Notes: a model not told the origin generated them from the letters alone. A stretch of 64,000 bases of DNA from Collybiopsis luxurians FD-317 M1 (GCA_000827265.1 KN834749.1:2159500-2223499); one strand, 5' to 3'; positions 45,970 through 57,209 are shown, counted from the first letter of the stretch. Translations and numbers: made by a program.

Positions 45970-46890
45970 TCGGAGTCTTCATTCATAGGCAGCAATTCTC
46001 CACCTTCCGGGAACTTCTGAAGCCTGTGTATCGTTGAAGAAACAGCGTTAGAGTCATACTCATGAAAATCGATACTCCGTGCGCTCTCAAGACTCAGACC
46101 ACTGAAGAACAAGAATCTGTGTGATACTTGACACTGACCTAGGCTCGTCGCCTTTAATCAAAGACCCCTACGTACTTGAACGACTGTCTTCCACTTCGTC
46201 GTTCGGGCTGAGATCATTTTCATTGTCTGCATCCGTGGTTCCTTCTCCTTTTTTTCACCTCCTCCTGTGCGTCTTTTTCTTCATCACTATCAGTATCGTG
46301 CTTAATGAAACTTGCCATCTCTGAACTATCTTCGCCACGGCCATCCAAATCATGCTTTCGAGCAAGATCATGGTTGTTTTGCGAGTTGGACAGACTCAGA
46401 TCTCCTCGGTATACTTCGTGACATTTCTTTTGATTTTCAATGAATAATTAGACAGCGTTAATGAGCAGAGGGTAATGAGTTGAAGTTTCAGACTTAGAGG
46501 TGAATGAAATTTGAATCTGCTCTCGAAGGTTGTCATCCCCCATAGTCAACAGCGTGTCTCGGATTTGATACAGCATTTTTCCGCCGTGTTCACCAAAGGG
46601 GACAATGGAACGTTCGTAATTGTCACAAATTCTCAAAATCCGCTCTGAACCGATCAAGCAATGCATGTTTCAACCTCTCATCATACGATCCGTTGGGATT
46701 TGGTTCTATATCTGCTCGCTGCACAGCTGAAAGTCCAGCTTATCGGAATTTAATTCGTAGATGCGAGATCCTTTGCCAAAACATAATTTGAGTCCTCAGC
46801 CAGTTTCTTCGTTCCGGTACCAGTCCTGAGAAATAAGCATCGTTCTCATCGACTGGTAACAAGGAATGGCGTGGCCGAATTGTGCGGCAA
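45970..46890 (-). pseudogene. decayed coding region, possibly related to the 40.4-42.0 kb gene
   Basis: On the minus strand several protein-like segments occur in order but in shifting frames: FSGLVPERRNWL, DERLKHALLDRFRADFENL followed by a stop, YERSIVPFGEHGGKMLYQIR, EMASFIKHDTDSDEEKD, DNENDLSPNDEVEDSRS and IHRLQKFPEGGELLPMNEDS. The order (FSG motif, IVPFG motif, acidic FI-[SD]-D stretch) parallels the hypothetical gene at 40387-41995 (FSGGTGG, IVPFGKTYKGK, LADFIVSDS). I found no splice model joining them all in frame, so a pseudogene or very diverged copy is most likely. The relation is tentative. Confidence 0.35.
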
Positions 46891-47005
46891 GACAACAAAG
46901 GGCGCCAATCAGGGCGCTTGCGAACTCAACGTGAACTCAGCGTGCCTTTGAATCTGCTTTGACTTGGATCTTTCTGCTTTTTCTTCAGTTTAGACGATTT
47001 TCAAG

Positions 47006-47413
47006 ATGGGTAATGTATGTGGTCAGTGTTTTGTTGGGAAAGATACTCTCCTTGATGTATTGCTACACAGGGTGCCAAGGCTCAACAGAAGCGGGAGCGC
47101 AACGCCGAAAAGGGTGCAGGCAAGGGCGCAAAAAGTCAAACAAAGACGAACGAGGCAGCCAAGTCTATCATATGTCAAACTTGCAGGCAGGCCTTCGTGA
47201 GTGGAAAGATGTTTTTCATTATTGAGCAGATATTGAGTTACTGCATATGTGATTAGTTTATTACTACTCGTGCGCCAGAGTGAGTTCATACAGCTCAAGT
47301 ACCCCAGATCACCCCAGAATTCACCTCCCTTTAAACAATCTAGGCTAGAGCAGCATGCACAGAACAAACATTCAAAGACAATGGCCGAGTGCTTCCCTAC
47401 GTTTGGCAAATAA
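47006..47413 (+). CDS. small 4F5/SERF-type zinc-binding protein (75 aa)
   Basis: Four exons (47006-47014, 47071-47196, 47257-47279, 47344-47413) encode 75 residues. The N-terminus MGNGAKAQQKRERNAEKG is the basic 4F5/SERF-like motif. The C-terminal half is a C2H2-like zinc site, CQTCRQAF then LEQHAQNKH, ending ECFPTFGK. This matches the ZNF706/At2g23090-type small proteins found across eukaryotes; their exact role is unclear. SERF proteins influence protein aggregation. Exon 3 is just 23 nt. The gene would be missed by simple ORF calling. Confidence 0.88.
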
Positions 47414-47528
47414 TGACAGCCGGAAGTCTGGGTTTTCTTTTGTTGGAGGGGTTCATGAGTTGGAATGTAATAAACTTACGAGTGCAGCAACTTGGTTAAC
47501 GTCGTTTCACATCCATACATGTATCGCT

Positions 47529-47940
47529 TCAGAAACCTAGTCCTCCTGTGCCCGGGGTTGCTCCGCCTGCTGCTGCTCCTCGGCTCTGAATCTTTTCCCC
47601 AACCTTTTTCTGAACGTCGTTATACTTTGCGACACATCTGTCTATGCAGACCATTTCGCCCTTGTTCAGCTCGCCGTCGGTGTACCGTGGTGCTATGCAT
47701 TTGGCATGACATGACCTAGGCAAATTTATGAGAGTTTTGACCTGAAAGCCGGCGTAAAAAGTACGAACGAGACCATGCGGTTAAAAAAGTCGGTAATGGT
47801 GTCCAGTCTGAGCAGGAACGGTCAGTTTACCAAAATGAGATACACGAGAAGGAAGCATACTCTGTTATGGCCATTTCTATTTTATCAGTGTTAAGACCAT
47901 TTCCAGAGCCTGAAGCCCTTGCGCCTCCGAGGAAAGACAT
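47529..47940 (-). CDS. TIM10: mitochondrial intermembrane-space chaperone Tim10
   Basis: Three exons (47940-47861, 47807-47769, 47715-47529). Small TIM chaperones carry hydrophobic carrier precursors across the intermembrane space as Tim9-Tim10 hexamers. The twin CX3C motif is complete: CHAKC and CIDRC, with the family context FNRMVSSCHAKCI and GELNKGEMVCIDRCVAKY. The first motif is formed across the junction at 47769/47715. The C-terminus has an unusual Gly/Ala/Pro tail (RGAAAGGATPGTGGLGF). Its start codon is 96 bp from that of UTP4 on the other strand. Confidence 0.94.
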
Positions 47941-48036
47941 TGCAAAGTGGTGGTGTCAATGTAAAAATTTGAGCGCTACTTTTTCACGCGCCTCTCCCTG
48001 TAAAAATTTCTCAACTCTTGCAAAAAAAATTAAAAA

Positions 48037-50948
48037 ATGGCAGACGCGACGACCACCGTCGCTGTCCATCGCTGCAGATTCATCGATTTTGACCCCTCCG
48101 CAATTACCTGTCTCGCCTTTCCGCCCCTTCCTCTTCCCTCTGTACGCCGTCAGAAAACCTTTTCCCATGTAGAATTCGGAGTCTTAGCCGTCGGTCATGC
48201 CAATGGAAATATTGATCTTTGCGAGTGGTCTAGTCTCAAAAATGAAACGCAGTCGCCGCAAGCTTGGGTGATAAGGAAGGTCAGCGTCAACGGATTTTCA
48301 TTCATGAAAATGATTTGATATTCGTTCAGACATTGGTCGGACTGTACCCTTCAAAAGTCGACTCTTTGGTCTTTATTATTCGGGAACCTCATACACTAAG
48401 ACAAGATCAAGTGCCTTCTCTCTCTGATCTGCGGTTGTTCAGCTCCGGAGGTGGCAGTGAGCTGCTCGAGTGGGATATGGAAAGCTCGTGTATACGGGTA
48501 AGTCCAAATCAGTATTGGTATTACCGTTTCTCAACCGGTTCAGAGAACAATCAATTCACAAGGTGGTACCATTTGGTCAGTTACAGCTAATGCTGCCGGG
48601 ACTATGCTGGCTTTGGGGTGCGAGGACGGAACAATTCGACTGATCTCTGTCGCCGACGACACTCTCAAGCATCACAAACGTTTTGACAGGGTAAAATGTC
48701 GCATTCTAAGTGTTGCCTGGGGTCCGCCAATACCAAAAGAAAACCCTTCCGACGAAGACGACGATGAATGGGTTGATTCTTGGCTAATTACTGGTTGTTC
48801 AGACAGCAGTTTGCGGAAATGGGACGCGTCTACAGGTCGGATGCTTGATAGAATGGGAACAGATAAAATACGAGGTGAAAGAACATTGGTTTGGACGGTG
48901 GCTACATTCGGGTTCGTAGCATTATTCTTCTTAATGGGCTTCACTGAGGTTTCTTTGCAGCGATGGGACCATTGTCTCCGGCGATTCGTTGGGTATGGTA
49001 AAATTCTGGGATTCGCGGACATGCACACAGATGCAGAGCTTTCAAGCTCATGGTGCAGATGTTCTTTGTTTAACTGTTGGGCCGGTTTGTAGTTTTTCTC
49101 TCCTCGAACCGTACAACGTTGCTAATACTGTCAACAAGGACGGATCTGTAGCCTATTCCTCCGGTGTGGACCAAAAGCTTATTCAGTTTTCTCGTATAAA
49201 AACAAGCAAAGCCGCTGAAAACTCCGAAATCCGTTCGTCGACGCGATGGGTACAAACTTCCTCTCGTCGAATGCATGCGCACGATGTTCGTTCATTAGCC
49301 ATCTGGCCTCCGTATACTTCTTTACCCCCATCACACAAACTACAATTCCCTACGGAAGTAGCACCTATCATAGCCTCGGGTGGTTTAGATATGTCTGTAG
49401 TCGTTACCCCTGCTGCCCTTCCGTCGAGTACGCTTTCGTCGAAAGTGATTAACCCACTCGCGACAAGCGTGCATGCTACTTTTGAAGATTCGTATCATCG
49501 CCGTTTGGCGTATTCCCCCGGTCCTTCATCGAATTCCGCTATTCATGTAGCAAGGCAGGCCAGGCTAGTGTCATGCATGCGAGATTCGCGTGTGAGTATA
49601 TGGAGGATACTCAAGAAGCCTTCCTCCGATACGGAAGAAGGAGCGTTAGCCGAGCAGACTGACAAAGCGGACTGGGAGAAGTGTGTCGAGATGGAGCTGG
49701 ATGTTCACACCAACCTTGTGGCTTCCGCGATATCAGATGACGGGAAATGGTTTGTCGTATCGGATTTGTATGAAACAAAACTCTTCAGAATGAACATAGA
49801 TGTGAGTTTTTTTCCTGGTTGTGCTGTAGCGCCAGAAACACGCTAATAGAAGCTCAGGATGAAGGACGAGTAAAACCGCGTCGAATACGTGAATTCGCGT
49901 CGATAGTCGCGTCCCATTTACCACATTCCTCATCCGGAGGCGTGTCATTCGCTTTCACTCCTGATTCAGCGAAGCTTGTCATGTCTACTGCCATGTCGTC
50001 GTACGTTCTTGTCGTAGACATTAGCGGAGAGAAACCGCAGGTTCTGCGCAAGTTCGATCATCATCGACAGCGGAACAACCTTTCGCACGATCGGGTCACA
50101 AAGAATCTGAAAACGAATGATGATGCTGAGATGGCAGAGGCGAGTGAGCAAGATAGCGGTGAAGATGATTTGCCTCTTCTTGGGAGCATATCTCGCATCG
50201 CCATCAGCGCAGACGGACAGTGGCTGGCGACTTCTGATGATCGTTGCAGAACTCATATTTTCAACTTGGATTCGATCCAGGTGCGAAATATCCTATCACA
50301 TACTGACCGACTTACACTGATATTCTCTTCCCGTAGCATCACTGTGTCTTACCGTCCTTCTCTCATCCAGCCCAAGCTATAGCATTCAGCCCTTCCAATC
50401 CAAATCTCCTCGTTCTCGCTTTCCCAAACAACACCTTCCAGATATACGACGTTGAGACTAGACAATTCCCTACCTGGTCTCGAGAGTTATGTAGCAATCT
50501 CCCCAAGAGATTCACGCATATTCATGACCCTATCATCGGTGTGACGTTCGAGCCACCGGCGCCTGGGGCTTCGTCGCATTCCTCTGGTCGATTTGTGGTG
50601 TTTTGGGGCGCGACATGGTTGTGTAAGATGGGTTTCGATGATATTCCGGTACGAGGAGAGGCTGGGGGCTCAAAGAAGCGGAGGAGGGAAAGTACAAAGC
50701 GGAATGGGTCAGGAGGGCCTCCTTCAGCTCCTCATAAAAATGCCAATGCCAGTGACAATCAAAACGAAGGACCTTCGCCGGACGATCATCAATACCACAG
50801 GAACTTTAAGCTAGTTACGCACTATCGTCCGTTGTTGTTTGTAGATTATTTGGGTCCTGGGGAGATGATAGTGGCGGAGAGGCCACTGGTCGATGTGCTT
50901 GCTAATTTACCACCCGCATACTTCAAGCACAAGTATGGTGCTTCGTAG
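48037..50948 (+). CDS. UTP4: U3 snoRNP/t-UTP component Utp4 (cirhin)
   Basis: Seven exons (48037-48279, 48330-48497, 48544-48911, 48961-49084, 49139-49801, 49858-50280, 50337-50948). This is a tandem WD40 protein of the t-UTP subcomplex that starts small-subunit processome assembly on pre-rRNA in the nucleolus. WD-type blocks are GVLAVGHANGNIDLCEW, LRLFSSGGGSELLEWD, LALGCEDGTIRLISV, ITGCSDSSLRKWD and GMVKFWDSRT. The C-terminus has the family block HYRPLLFVDYLGPGEMIVAE and ends LPPAYFKHKYGAS. A Lys/Arg-rich nuclear insertion (SKKRRRESTKR) precedes it. With URB2 and HAS1 it makes three ribosome-biogenesis genes in the window. Confidence 0.95.
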
Positions 50949-51107
50949 AATTGATCCGAAAAAAAAAGTATGATATGTATTATTGCTAATCTATCTTCGT
51001 GTTTCCAGTGCTCCTGTAACCTATTTGAACTGAAGAGATAAAAATACATCCAAAGTTATTATAAGTCTACTGAAAAAAAGAAAAAGGGTCTGAAGGCTAA
51101 GGTAAAT

Positions 51108-51999
51108 CTATTGCTGTGTCAACGTCCTGTGCAGCTCAGCTTCTCGGTCTTGTTTGCGGTCCTCCCTAGAAGATAAAAGGTCAAGGGAATGAATTGAGAG
51201 AAACGCCGCCATCCATACCTGGAGTTGATTATAGACAGATACAGCGTCCAGAAAACCCCACAAGTTGACTGGAAGGGGACACGGTATGGTAGAGGCATGA
51301 ACCGGAAGTTGACCAGCTGCGCGATTGGCCAAACTTGCCAATTGGTGAGAAGGGCAGGTGTGTAGAGGTCTGCAAACTTTTGCTTGATTTGAGGCATCGT
51401 TCGCCCTTCCATGACGCCCATAGAACCCAGGAAGAGTGAAAGCTAGGGTATTCAGTCAGTCAGTCTGGAATGATAAAGACATTACGAAAGGTATACCCCG
51501 ATGGGAGCCCTGTGGAGAACGATTAAACTAAAGAACAACAGAAAGCAGGTCTGGAACGTACATGATGATTTGGTCTGCAGCGACTCTTTTCGATAAAGCT
51601 TTGAGACTGACATTTCCCGAGCCAGCGACAACGCGAAGGGGAAAGCGACGTTCGAGAAACAGGTTCCATCTTCCGATGAGGGGACCTATAACAGAATAAG
51701 CACCGAGACAGTATTTTTCAAGAATATCCTTACTAATGGCGAAACCAAAACAAAAGAAGCGCAAGGTACGATCTATATCATAGCGAGGGGGACCAGTGTG
51801 TTCTCTTTTACCATACTGCGTTCTGGAGAGTCAAAAAAGGGATTGAATAGATGATCTAGAAAATACTTGCAGTGTTCTGATAGGACTGAGCGACAAAATC
51901 GCCCAGAGCGTTGAAACACCCTCCGGTAAAAGCAAGAGTTGTGTTGGGAGCAGTTTCGAAAGATTGTTGATAAGCTCGAGCAACAGCGACTGTGGCCAT
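51108..51999 (-). CDS. Mpv17/PMP22-family membrane protein (Sym1-like)
   Basis: Six exons (51999-51871, 51815-51734, 51685-51562, 51509-51497, 51442-51219, 51165-51108). Four membrane segments are suggested, and the family signature LLTNWQVWPIAQLVNFRFMP is followed by PYRVPFQSTCGVFWTLYLS. Family members sit in the mitochondrial inner or peroxisomal membrane and affect metabolite transport and stress tolerance. Exon 4 is only 13 nt (51497-51509), yet needed to keep the APIG segment in frame. The first intron (51816-51870) has a GC donor (ACT|GCAAGT). The C-terminal tail REDRKQDREAELHRTLTQQ is charged. Confidence 0.9.
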
Positions 52000-52309
52000 G
52001 AAAATAGTAAAAGAAACAGAAATAGAATACCAGGAGGGGCTCCACCTAGATATTCATTTCGATTTCCGCAAGTGACGCGGAGCTGACGACGCGAGCTCCA
52101 AAATGGTCGGTGGCGGAAGCCTGCAGATAAGCGCCCAAAGTCCCGATCGCTTACGTCACGCGTTTCACTTTTTGCCTTTTCTGGAAAGAATCTTGGATGT
52201 ATGCGCTCTAGGGTTAGGGCGAGCTGAACTCGGTTTAAAAACCAGCTACGAGTCCCTTCTCTCCCTAAGCTCCTACCACTACTATCTCAGCTAAACATCC
52301 TATCTCCCA
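52000..52309. other. intergenic region between divergent genes
   Basis: The upstream region of the Mpv17 gene (minus) and of the small secreted protein gene (plus). I see no gene here. A TTTAAAAA element about 75 nt upstream of the secreted-protein ATG may serve as its TATA box. Confidence 0.4.
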
Positions 52310-52891
52310 ATGTTCGCCTTTCCCGCTTCTTCCGCTGTCCTCCTCCTCCTCGTTGTGATCTTTCTCGCCGACAACGTATCTGCCCTTCCTTTCAACGCCG
52401 CCCAAAATGAATATACTGGTTCTTCCGGCAATGCACCCGGTGGAGACGTTCGCCCTGCTTCCGTCGACTCTCAGTCATGTTCCGGTGGTTCCTGTGCCCG
52501 TCCATTGCTCGATATATTCTCTAGTAAGTTTTCGAGGCTTTTCTGTTAACTCGCCTTTATGTTCGACGCGTTCTAACAAATCTTGATTTCACAGACAACG
52601 CTGGAGATGGCGGCGTGTCTTCCTCTGGAGACGCTTTGAGTCCAGTTCACGGTGTTTCGACAACATGCAAACGAAACAACGGTGTTCCCGATGGTAAATT
52701 TACAGGCGCCGCTGGCGACACTCCTGGAGGTTCGGCGAACGATGATAACGCGTGGATTAAGTTCTTTTCTGGTATGTTGCTCGATACATGTAACAATACA
52801 TTCTTGCTGCTGACAGTATGCGCGTTCACCCTCAGGTAACGCTGGACATGGCGGGGCTTCTCATTCCGGATCCGCGATAGACTGCTCTTGA
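52310..52891 (+). CDS. small secreted protein with exon-encoded Gly/Ser repeats
   Basis: Three exons (52310-52523, 52595-52771, 52836-52891) encode about 148 residues. A strong signal peptide (hydrophobic core VLLLLVVIFLADNVSA) precedes a Gly/Ser/Asn-rich mature chain. Related units recur: TGSSGNAPGGDVRPASV, NNAGDGGVSSSGDALSPV, TGAAGDTPGGSANDD and GNAGHGGASHSGSAI; the NAG(D/H)GG units begin exactly at the exon 1/2 and 2/3 boundaries. Four Cys are present outside the signal peptide. Such proteins are common in Agaricomycetes as cell-wall or effector-type secreted peptides. The function is unknown. Confidence 0.75.
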
Positions 52892-53093
52892 TCTGAACGT
52901 TTCTTTCACTACCAGACTGAACTTGTAGCAGCGTAAAAAAGGCTTCGAACATTGCATACACACAAACCAATTTGTATTGACACAATAGTGTAGACAAAAC
53001 GTCTTTGTATCCTATCTTATCACCCATTGCCAAAGATTATCCAACATATATTGTACTCTAAATACGAACGCAAATGTGATATCTCTGCCTTCA

Positions 53094-54078
53094 TCACAAA
53101 AGGCGCAACGAACCAGTTACCTCGTTGATGAGCGAGACAGGTGCAGGTCCGATGGCGAGAACAGTTCTGGTTCCAGCTTCAATCTGCGTCCGACCGCTTG
53201 ATTGAAGAAATGTCAACAGTGAGCCCGAGCGAAAAACACTGGAAATACCTACGCGTCGACAATGGATCGAGCGCATAGATTGAGGCTTTTTGCGATAGCT
53301 TCAAGCTCAAGTAACTGCTCTTCAGATTGGCCTTTGAGCGCGATTTTAGCTTGACTGAGATTAATCATTGATATATAAGCTTGCGAACAACACAAATATC
53401 ACAAAGGCCACTCGCCCTGTTCTTTCCCAGTGGCGTACAAGCTGTAAAAAGTACGATGAGCTTGGGTGAATTTTACAGTGGAGAACCAATGGACCTTGGG
53501 ATTTTTCTTCATCAGGGCCTTGTAGCAAGCCAACGTCGCGTGCCTTCGCGCGTTCTAACTGTGAGGAGACAGCGTTAAAATCTAGGTGAAGAATCCTTAC
53601 CCGCATCTATTCAGAACAAAAGGATCAAGGACCAGCCTACCTCTGAGGAGTTTCTAGGACTCACTGAGCAGATATCTTTCCTGGAGTCATCTTGAGATCG
53701 GTTCTTACGACCAAGACCTATTCTTTCCGTAACCCACCGTCAATCGGTCGCACATCCGCTAGGCAGGCGTACTAACCATTTTGCACGGCTCTAGCATTCC
53801 GGGATTAATTGCTGCGAGATCTCCATCTGCAATCCCATCATCATCATCATCTTCATCTTCATCTTCATCTTCCGAATCTTCAAGTTCCGGAACGTGCTTC
53901 AAAAGACTTTGCGCAGGCGGACTGAAATGCAGAGTTTTTCTACTTCCCAGGTAGTAGCCTATCGCAGCGGATACAGTTCCTAAGAAAATTGAAGTGAATA
54001 CTAGATTAACCAGTCAGCATTACGAATGATTCCCAGAAAAAAAGACGTGCTCTGCGATCCAGTAGGCAATTTGGCCAT
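53094..54078 (-). CDS. PTH2: peptidyl-tRNA hydrolase 2 with N-terminal membrane anchor
   Basis: Eight exons: 54078-54024, 53979-53777, 53717-53665, 53606-53601, 53543-53495, 53441-53416, 53354-53253 and 53196-53094. The enzyme releases peptides from peptidyl-tRNA. The N-terminus has one membrane helix ([17 protein letters not shown]), as in mitochondrial outer-membrane Pth2, then an acidic linker and the catalytic domain: [68 protein letters not shown]. Exon 4 is only 6 nt (53601-53606) and supplies the C and part of the G of AQCGHA. The intron 53355-53415 has a GC donor (GCGAGT). The gene is divergent from HAS1, 87 bp apart. Confidence 0.92.
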
Positions 54079-54165
54079 GGCGAAGGAGGAGAGCAAAAAG
54101 AATTTTGCCGGCGGCATTTCAGAATTTTTTGAGCGCTTAAAACTTGTTCTCCTCCTCCTCCAACC

Positions 54166-56235
54166 ATGGGCAAAGGCAAAGAAAGACAGACGCAAGGCGA
54201 TTCCACTTCCAAGTCAAAAAAATCTCAAAAATTGCAAACCGCTTCCACCAATGATACCGCAGAAACCTCTGTCACTGCATCATCTAGCAGTGCTCAGACC
54301 AATACCGATGCCCCAGAAAGACAGCCCTTCTCCACCCTGGATCTATCCGAACAGACGTCTAGAGCACTTTCAGATATGGGCTTCAGTACGATGACGCCTG
54401 TACAGGCTAAATCAATACCTGTGTTACTGGCTGGGAAGGATGTACTGGGTGCTGCTCGAACTGGGTCTGGCAAGACGCTGGCTTTTCTTATTCCTGCCGT
54501 AGAGCTCTTGCACAGATTAAAATTCAAACCCATGAATGGTGCAGTCTGGGTCATAATGTATTCGAACTTGATTAGTGACATTGCGTCTTAGGAACTGGAA
54601 TCATCGTTGTCTCTCCAACGCGAGAGCTTGCATTACAGATTTTCGGAGTTGCCAAAGATCTAATGCAATATCATTCGCAAACTTTCGGGATCGTTATGGG
54701 TGGTGCTAACAGAAGAGCGGAGGAGGAAAAGCTAACCAAAGGTGTCAACCTAGTGGTCTCTACTCCTGGACGACTTTTGGATCACTTGGAAGTACGTTCA
54801 TATATCGACGTAACGTTCTTGCTGTTGATCAGAAGTGTAGGGCTCAAAAGGATTTATTTTCCGAAATTTGAAGGCGTTGATTATAGATGAGGCTGACCGG
54901 ATATTGGAGATTGGATTCGAAGAACAGATGAAGAAGATCGTTTCCATCCTACCTAGTGGTAAGCTACATTCTGGTCTCTTTTTTTTCTTACTTTTGACAC
55001 GCCTTTTGCTGTAGAAAACCGACAATCTATGCTATTTTCCGCCACTCAGACAACAAAAGTCAACGACCTGGCGCGAATATCATTACGGCCTGGTCCTGTC
55101 CTCATTGATGTCGATAAGGAAGAAGCGACAAGCACGGTGACAACTTTATCTCAAGGATACGTTGTCTGTCCGTCGGATAAACGTTTCCTGTTACTATTCA
55201 CCTACCTCAAGTTGAACCGAAAGAAGAAAATTATTGTCTTCTTCTCGAGTCGAAACTCTGTTAAATATCACGCTGAACTCCTGAATTACATCGACGTCCC
55301 TGTTTTGGACTTGCATGTAAGTCATTTCTATCGTCGTTCAAATGTCCACTTAATCTAACTGTCTTCCAGGGGAATCAAAAGCAACAGAAACGAACCAACA
55401 CTTTCTTTGAGTTTATGAATGCAGAAAGTGGGATTCTGTTATGTACAGACGTTGCTGCCCGAGGACTGGACATACCTCGAGTAGACATCATTATCCAGTA
55501 CGACCCCCCAGACGACCCGCGCGATTATATTCATCGTGTCGGTCGAACTGCTCGTGCTGGCAAAGTTGGCAAGAGTCTGCTGTTTTTGCTGGAGAGCGAA
55601 CTTGGTTTCCTTCGATACCTCAAGGAAGCCAAAGTTCCTTTGAACGAGTTCAGTTTCCCTCAAGACCGAATACTTAATATCCAGAGCCAAGTACGTGCTG
55701 TAACTCTATTCGTTTGGCAAACCTTATTCACTCCATTTAGCTGGAAAAACTCCTCTCTAAGAACTATTACCTTCACCAGTCGGCAAAAGATGGGTTCCGG
55801 TCATACTTGCAAGCCTACGCTTCATATTCTCTCAAAAAAATCTTTGACGTTAATGCCTTGGATTTGGCGAAAGTCGGCAAAGCATTTGGCTTCGCGGTAC
55901 CGCCACGCGTCAATCTCAATCTTGGTACCGGTTCCACCAAGACATCTTCCAATACACAGAAAAACGGGAAGAAGAGGCCAAGGGATGAGGATGAAGATGA
56001 TGTTATCATGGAGGAAGTAACAAATGCGCAGGAGGTAGATGATGCATCGGGAGCGGAAGATGAGGATGAAGATGAGGTGGATGACCAGGAGAGAGGTGCC
56101 AGGACTCAACCACGGCGGGAAACAGGTAAGCAACGGAGAATAGAGTCGTTGGGGCACAAGAAGGTTGCGAAGGAGTTTTACAAGAAGGATAAAGATCGCA
56201 AGAGGCTTGGAAATAAAAGTCAGTGGAGTAGGTGA
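54166..56235 (+). CDS. HAS1: DEAD-box RNA helicase Has1
   Basis: Six exons (54166-54538, 54592-54791, 54841-54958, 55015-55316, 55370-55690, 55741-56235). All DEAD-box motifs are visible: Q motif ([14 protein letters not shown]), motif [10 protein letters not shown], Ia [10 protein letters not shown], Ib TPGR, II as DEAD ([10 protein letters not shown]), [32 protein letters not shown]. Has1 (DDX18) unwinds snoRNA-pre-rRNA duplexes in both subunit pathways. The family tail [20 protein letters not shown] is present. The C-terminus is an acidic run followed by the basic [18 protein letters not shown]. The product is normal in length, at about 602 residues. Confidence 0.96.
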
Positions 56236-56711
56236 TTAGATGTAATCTGCACCTCTATTCGTTGTTACCTTATGCACCCGGGCCCGGCCTTTATCTACAT
56301 TCCATTTATTCTGCGCGCGAGCAATGGAAAGACAGATTGAGATGGGCTGCGAAGTGGCCGGACTAGCTGACTCCGAGCCTTGCTTTAACATCGTATCCAT
56401 CGTGATGTGTGCCTCGAGGTCCTGAAAATTCTCCGTCTTTTTGCTTCATAAGTTGTCACGCTATAGCACTTCTAAGAATGCACTACCCAATTGTACGACA
56501 AAGCTTCTATCATTCTGACTAAGTTGAGCCGCGCTTAGCATCGGGCAAGCTGACTTGCTGTACAGTGTGATTCTCAGTCATACCTTAGTAAGTATCATAT
56601 CGTGACCGATTGAGAGGTATATAAAGAAGGTCCACAGCAATAATAGGTTCCTCATCCCGATCCGAGTCTTCCAACCTCATCCCGTACAATCTCCCGTATC
56701 AAACTTCGAAC
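56236..56711. other. intergenic region; thioredoxin promoter with TATA element
   Basis: No gene is seen. A TATATAAAG element at about 56618-56626 lies roughly 90 nt before the thioredoxin start codon. Confidence 0.45.
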
Positions 56712-57209
56712 ATGGTCGTCAAAGCCATTAACTCTTATGATGATTTCAGAAAGATCGTGAGTTTCTGAGCCATCTCCGTACTCGTTACCCGAAGTTCTCA
56801 CCAACATTTCGCTTAGATAAACGGACCTAAACCCGTTATCATCGATTTCTGGGCTACTTGGTGTGGCCCTTGCAGGATTATCTCGCCCATCTTCGAGAAA
56901 TTGTCCGAGCAAAAGGATTTCGAAAATATCGATTTCTACAAGGTAGACGTCGATGCACAGTCAGATATATCTCAGGAAGTTGGAATTCGCGCTGTAAGTG
57001 TCGAACTTCTTGTGTGCGCATGCCTTACTGAGCATTTTCTTAGATGCCAACTTTCATCGCATTCAAGGACGGCGAGAAGAGTGGGGACCTCGTCGGAGCA
57101 AACCCAACAGGTCTTCAGGTATGCACTTATTTTCACTCGGGGCGATATATATATTAGATGCTAATGCGTTGCACAAACACAGGAATTGGTACAGAAAACT
57201 GTTGTTTAA
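56712..57209 (+). CDS. thioredoxin
   Basis: Four exons (56712-56756, 56817-56993, 57044-57118, 57183-57209) encode 107 residues, the usual length. The active site WCGPC is within [19 protein letters not shown], followed by [10 protein letters not shown] and the cis-Pro motif [13 protein letters not shown]. The protein reduces disulfides in the cytosol (no targeting sequence is visible), supplied by thioredoxin reductase. The last exon codes only for ELVQKTVV plus stop. Confidence 0.96.
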
